Translations under genes and position numbers: made by a program
Origin: an uncultured bacterium
Lineage (GTDB): Bacteria > Bacillota > Clostridia > Lachnospirales > Lachnospiraceae
Length of the DNA stretch: 45,313 nt
NCBI GenBank assembly: GCA_947175015.1
Contig: CAMWLE010000017.1
Location: 1 to 45,313, forward strand
Direction of reading: 5' to 3'
The notes under the pieces: model-generated
The model's database searches: none
What the model saw: the letters and a program-made list of their open reading frames with translations, nothing else
What the model was told of the DNA's origin: nothing
Shown: in pieces, positions 43,123-45,313 of the stretch
How the letters are laid out: the number at the start of each line of letters is the position of its first letter
Numbering within the stretch: position 1 is the stretch's first letter

Positions 43123-44556
43123 ATGATCGATCGTGAACAAATAGGAATCAGGATAGCGGCTCTGCGGAAAAAAGCAGGCTTATCACAACAGTCCCTGGCT
43201 GAAAAGCTGGGCGTCAGCGCCCAGGCGGTCAGCAAATGGGAGGGAGGCCGAAACCTGCCGGACATTGACATGTTCCGGGAGCTGGCATGGCTTTTCCATA
43301 TGACCATAGACAGCATCGTGGAAGGGGATCTGGCGTTTGCGCAGAAAAGCGGCCAGAAAGCGCTCCCCGCCAATGTGGAAGCTCTCTTTCCGGACATCGA
43401 AAGGCGTAAGATACTGCGCAGCCTGTCCACATACTGTTCTGACACGGAGCTCTACAACATCGCCAGGGAGCTGTCCGAGGGAAGCCTGGAACTCTCCGTC
43501 CAGGCAGGCATCGTAAGAATGGAAGGAAAAGTATTCCAGGAAGGACATCCCAAAGAAAAAAGAGAAGAAAGAAAAGTCTCCATTCCCGCTGCCCTGCTTG
43601 GGGAGAGCACGCTGCGGGAGACGGCACCCTATTTCGCAAAAGCTCTGGGAGAAATGACAGGCGCTGTGGAGCCGGGACTGCGGCGGATCGCGGAGCTTAT
43701 GTGCTGCCCGGAATGCGGAGAAAGGCTTTCCCTTGAGAATAAAGACGAAAGTAAGATAAGCTATATTTGTAAAAACAAACATTGTTATGATGTGACGGAC
43801 GGAGTCGTATATTTTGGTTCTCATGAGATACCGGGAGAGCTCTGGTCACTGTACATGAAGAATTACCAGGATTATCTCAGGGAGCAGCGCCATTCGGGCA
43901 ATCCACGCTACCAGATGGGGACGGTTCCCTGCAGCGAGGTGCGCTGGCAGGCGCTGAACAGGCTCCGCCCCCGGGTCATCCTGGACATGGCCTGCGGCAC
44001 CTGCAATGGACTCAAGTATGACTTACAGCGCATCAACTGGCCCTGCCTTGTGATTATGGCAGACCTTTCTCACCGCATCCTCAAGTACAACAAACGGTAT
44101 TTCAGTGAGGAGATGGTGAACCCTTACGTGGACATCGTGTGCCTGGCATGCGACTGCGCCCATCTGCCGATTCAGGACGGCTGCATCGATATGGTAGTCT
44201 CCAACGGCGGGTTCGAGAGCATGCAGTCCAAGATGATGGACGGCTTCCGGGAGGGATACCGTGTGCTGAAGCCGGGCGGCCACGCGGTGTACAACATTAG
44301 CATCGTGGGAGACCATAGTTCGGAGAATACGAAAAAATGGGAATACCTATATGGCACACTGTGCGACAGCGATTCCCTGCATGACAGGATTTACGACATC
44401 CAAGAGTGGGAGGAGGTCTGCAGAGATACGGGATACGCCTCCACGGAGACCAGGGAGATTTACGGAGAGCTGCCTGCGCCGGAGGGAGACGTGTTCCCCT
44501 TTGAGAATGAGGTCATGCAGTGGATGGGGGCATATCTGTGCGTATCCGGGAAGTAG
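43123..44556 (+). CDS. XRE-family regulator fused to zinc ribbon and SAM-dependent methyltransferase
   Basis: 477 residues, AGGAGG 9 bases before the ATG. Residues 5-65 are an XRE/Cro helix-turn-helix (IRIAALRKKAGLSQQSLAEKLG, VSAQAVSKWEGGRNLPDIDMF). Around 195-230 is a four-cysteine zinc ribbon CCPECGERL...CKNKHC. From about 285 is a class I methyltransferase with motif I ILDMACGTCNGLKYDL, MADLSHRILKYN, CDCAHLPIQDGCIDMVVSNGGFESM, and VLKPGGHAVY. The ribbon-plus-methyltransferase half resembles RlmA-type 23S rRNA guanine methyltransferases. Base composition is clearly GC-richer than the neighbours, with codons ending in C and G, suggesting transfer. It may be a DNA-binding or ribosome-modifying regulator; the combination is unusual. 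Confidence 0.85.
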   Translation: MIDREQIGIRIAALRKKAGLSQQSLAEKLGVSAQAVSKWEGGRNLPDIDMFRELAWLFHMTIDSIVEGDLAFAQKSGQKALPANVEALFPDIERRKILRSLSTYCSDTELYNIARELSEGSLELSVQAGIVRMEGKVFQEGHPKEKREERKVSIPAALLGESTLRETAPYFAKALGEMTGAVEPGLRRIAELMCCPECGERLSLENKDESKISYICKNKHCYDVTDGVVYFGSHEIPGELWSLYMKNYQDYLREQRHSGNPRYQMGTVPCSEVRWQALNRLRPRVILDMACGTCNGLKYDLQRINWPCLVIMADLSHRILKYNKRYFSEEMVNPYVDIVCLACDCAHLPIQDGCIDMVVSNGGFESMQSKMMDGFREGYRVLKPGGHAVYNISIVGDHSSENTKKWEYLYGTLCDSDSLHDRIYDIQEWEEVCRDTGYASTETREIYGELPAPEGDVFPFENEVMQWMGAYLCVSGK

Positions 44557-44700
44557 CCTGCCCCGCGGCGGGGAGGGCTGCGGGACACCACTGAGACCGG
44601 AATTCATCTATGTATGGCGGGCCCTTGGCTGGACAGGCATTCCTGCGGCATTTGCGGATGCCTGTTCGTGTCGTCATCTTTGGAAAGCCTAAATCTGCTC
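44557..44700 (+). other. Noncoding tail of the acquired segment
   Basis: GC-rich with a CCCCGC-G-GCGGGG hairpin (44561-44573) directly after the stop and AGGCAT/ATGCCT arms near 44635-44670. No T-run, so termination is uncertain. Composition drops sharply to AT-rich after about 44695, which marks the right border of the segment. Confidence 0.4.
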
Positions 44701-44705
44701 CTTTA

Positions 44706-44744
44706 CAATAAAATAGAGCGCATATACTGGTTTCTATACGCTCT
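44706..44744 (-). terminator. Terminator of the small membrane protein gene
   Basis: On the minus strand AGAGCG (44744-44739) pairs with CGCTCT (44720-44715), with TATA pairs inside, followed by ATTTTATTG. Confidence 0.6.
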
Positions 44745-44806
44745 GACGCTGTGTTACTTATTCTGTTGTGATTGTGGTAATTGATGTTTAGAAAAACCGG
44801 GAATAT

Positions 44807-45241
44807 CTATTTCTTTTTTGTAATCTTTATGGAATATACAATGGTACTGATTAAGGCGCATAATATGAGAATATGCAATATAGTATGATATACATCGGGT
44901 ATATATTTACCATCTATTTGTAACCACTGTATTGTGCCTGAAAAATACTCAATTTTTCTTTCTAATGTACCCATAAATCCATCATTAAAAATAGTGTACC
45001 ATTCGTGGCAGATAAACTGTATCGCAAACCACATCGAAAGCCATACAATTACAAACCATTTACCAATTTGTTCTTTAACAATGAATAATATCACAACTAT
45101 TAAATAAATTAGAAAAAATATACCATCATCTTTATATGACCTCGATACTAAACAGTTATTTCCAAAACACAATCCTGTCATATCCAAAAAAAACCATAGC
45201 AACAATATCAACTGCGCTATTATACAATGTATTTTTTTCAC
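44807..45241 (-). CDS. Small integral membrane protein, unknown function
   Basis: 144 residues from GTG 45241 (GGAGGT 7 bases upstream). Four hydrophobic segments: CIIAQLILLLWFFLDM, GIFFLIYLIVVILFIV, WFVIVWLSMWFAIQFIC and TILHILILCALISTIVYSI. A basic C-terminus (KITKKK) would lie in the cytoplasm. The loop between segments 3 and 4 is polar and aromatic. Not recognised. Its AT-rich composition contrasts with the methyltransferase gene it faces. Confidence 0.7.
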   Translation of the reverse strand: MKKIHCIIAQLILLLWFFLDMTGLCFGNNCLVSRSYKDDGIFFLIYLIVVILFIVKEQIGKWFVIVWLSMWFAIQFICHEWYTIFNDGFMGTLERKIEYFSGTIQWLQIDGKYIPDVYHTILHILILCALISTIVYSIKITKKK

Positions 45242-45313
45242 GCTGATACCTCCAAATCAGAAGTTGTTTCTTTGCACATTCGCTACTTTATCACATTAGG
45301 AATGTATTTTGAT

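Noticed and set aside
44351..44692. 113-codon plus-strand frame across the end of the methyltransferase gene
   Set aside because: It overlaps the methyltransferase C-terminus in another frame, is Arg/Pro/Cys-rich as expected of a GC-rich shadow and has no start signal.

Overview
The window looks like a chromosomal segment of a motile, anaerobic, low-to-mid-GC Firmicute, most probably a member of the Lachnospiraceae (Clostridia). The grounds are the gene families (a sensory [FeFe] hydrogenase, flagellin, LytTR regulator, DUF975 and DUF4190-like membrane proteins, a heterodimeric ABC exporter, cytoplasmic pectin enzymes), AGGAGG-type ribosome binding sites, and GTG/ATG starts with short intergenic gaps. 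No tRNA, rRNA, CRISPR array, integrase or transposase was recognised. This assignment is inference from families; no database was searched.

Layout. 1-718 (minus): CPBP-family membrane protease cut by the window edge. 719-1151: a control region with repeated extended -10 elements and inverted repeats. 1152-2666: SMI1/KNR4-domain protein. 2667-3165: a dispersed repeat and a good promoter. 3166-11255: the most unusual block, holding a MIF-type tautomerase, a divergent GrpE-like exchange factor, an orphan beta-rich protein, a short Hsp70, a J-like/TPR/SEC-C protein and a UPF1-like SF1 helicase with a WYL-like N-terminus and a C-terminal PD-(D/E)xK-type nuclease. 11510-15349: flavodoxin-like reductase, a short GH88/105-like protein, a GH28 polygalacturonase and a sugar isomerase/epimerase-type TIM barrel. 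15376-17304: a soluble [FeFe]-hydrogenase/chemoreceptor fusion. 17657-19986: LytTR regulator and two proteins of probable flagellar connection. 20092-22374: an AT-rich island with an OLD-like ATPase and a candidate PD-(D/E)xK nuclease. 22455-26590: Nudix hydrolase, then a YtrA-type GntR regulator with its ABC transporter. 26681-27730 (minus): pectin methylesterase. 28239-31963: secA-prfB, the latter with a programmed +1 frameshift. 32171-34165 (minus): DUF975, SprA-type metalloprotease and a small membrane protein. 34527-37082: tex. 37213-41640: MarR regulator and a heterodimeric ABC exporter. 41876-42664: short flagellin. 43123-44556: GC-rich XRE/zinc-ribbon/methyltransferase fusion that looks acquired. 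44807-45241 (minus): small membrane protein.

How it fits together. Three regulator-plus-transporter or regulator-plus-target units have operators visible in the sequence (GntR/ABC, MarR/ABC, and prfB autoregulation by frameshifting). The pectin genes lack signal peptides, which suggests that imported oligogalacturonides are finished inside the cell. The candidate novel system is the self-contained Hsp70 machine (exchange factor, Hsp70, J-like protein) encoded together with a helicase-nuclease and a tautomerase; a second candidate is the ATPase-nuclease pair at 20389-22374, which has the architecture of a two-gene defence system.
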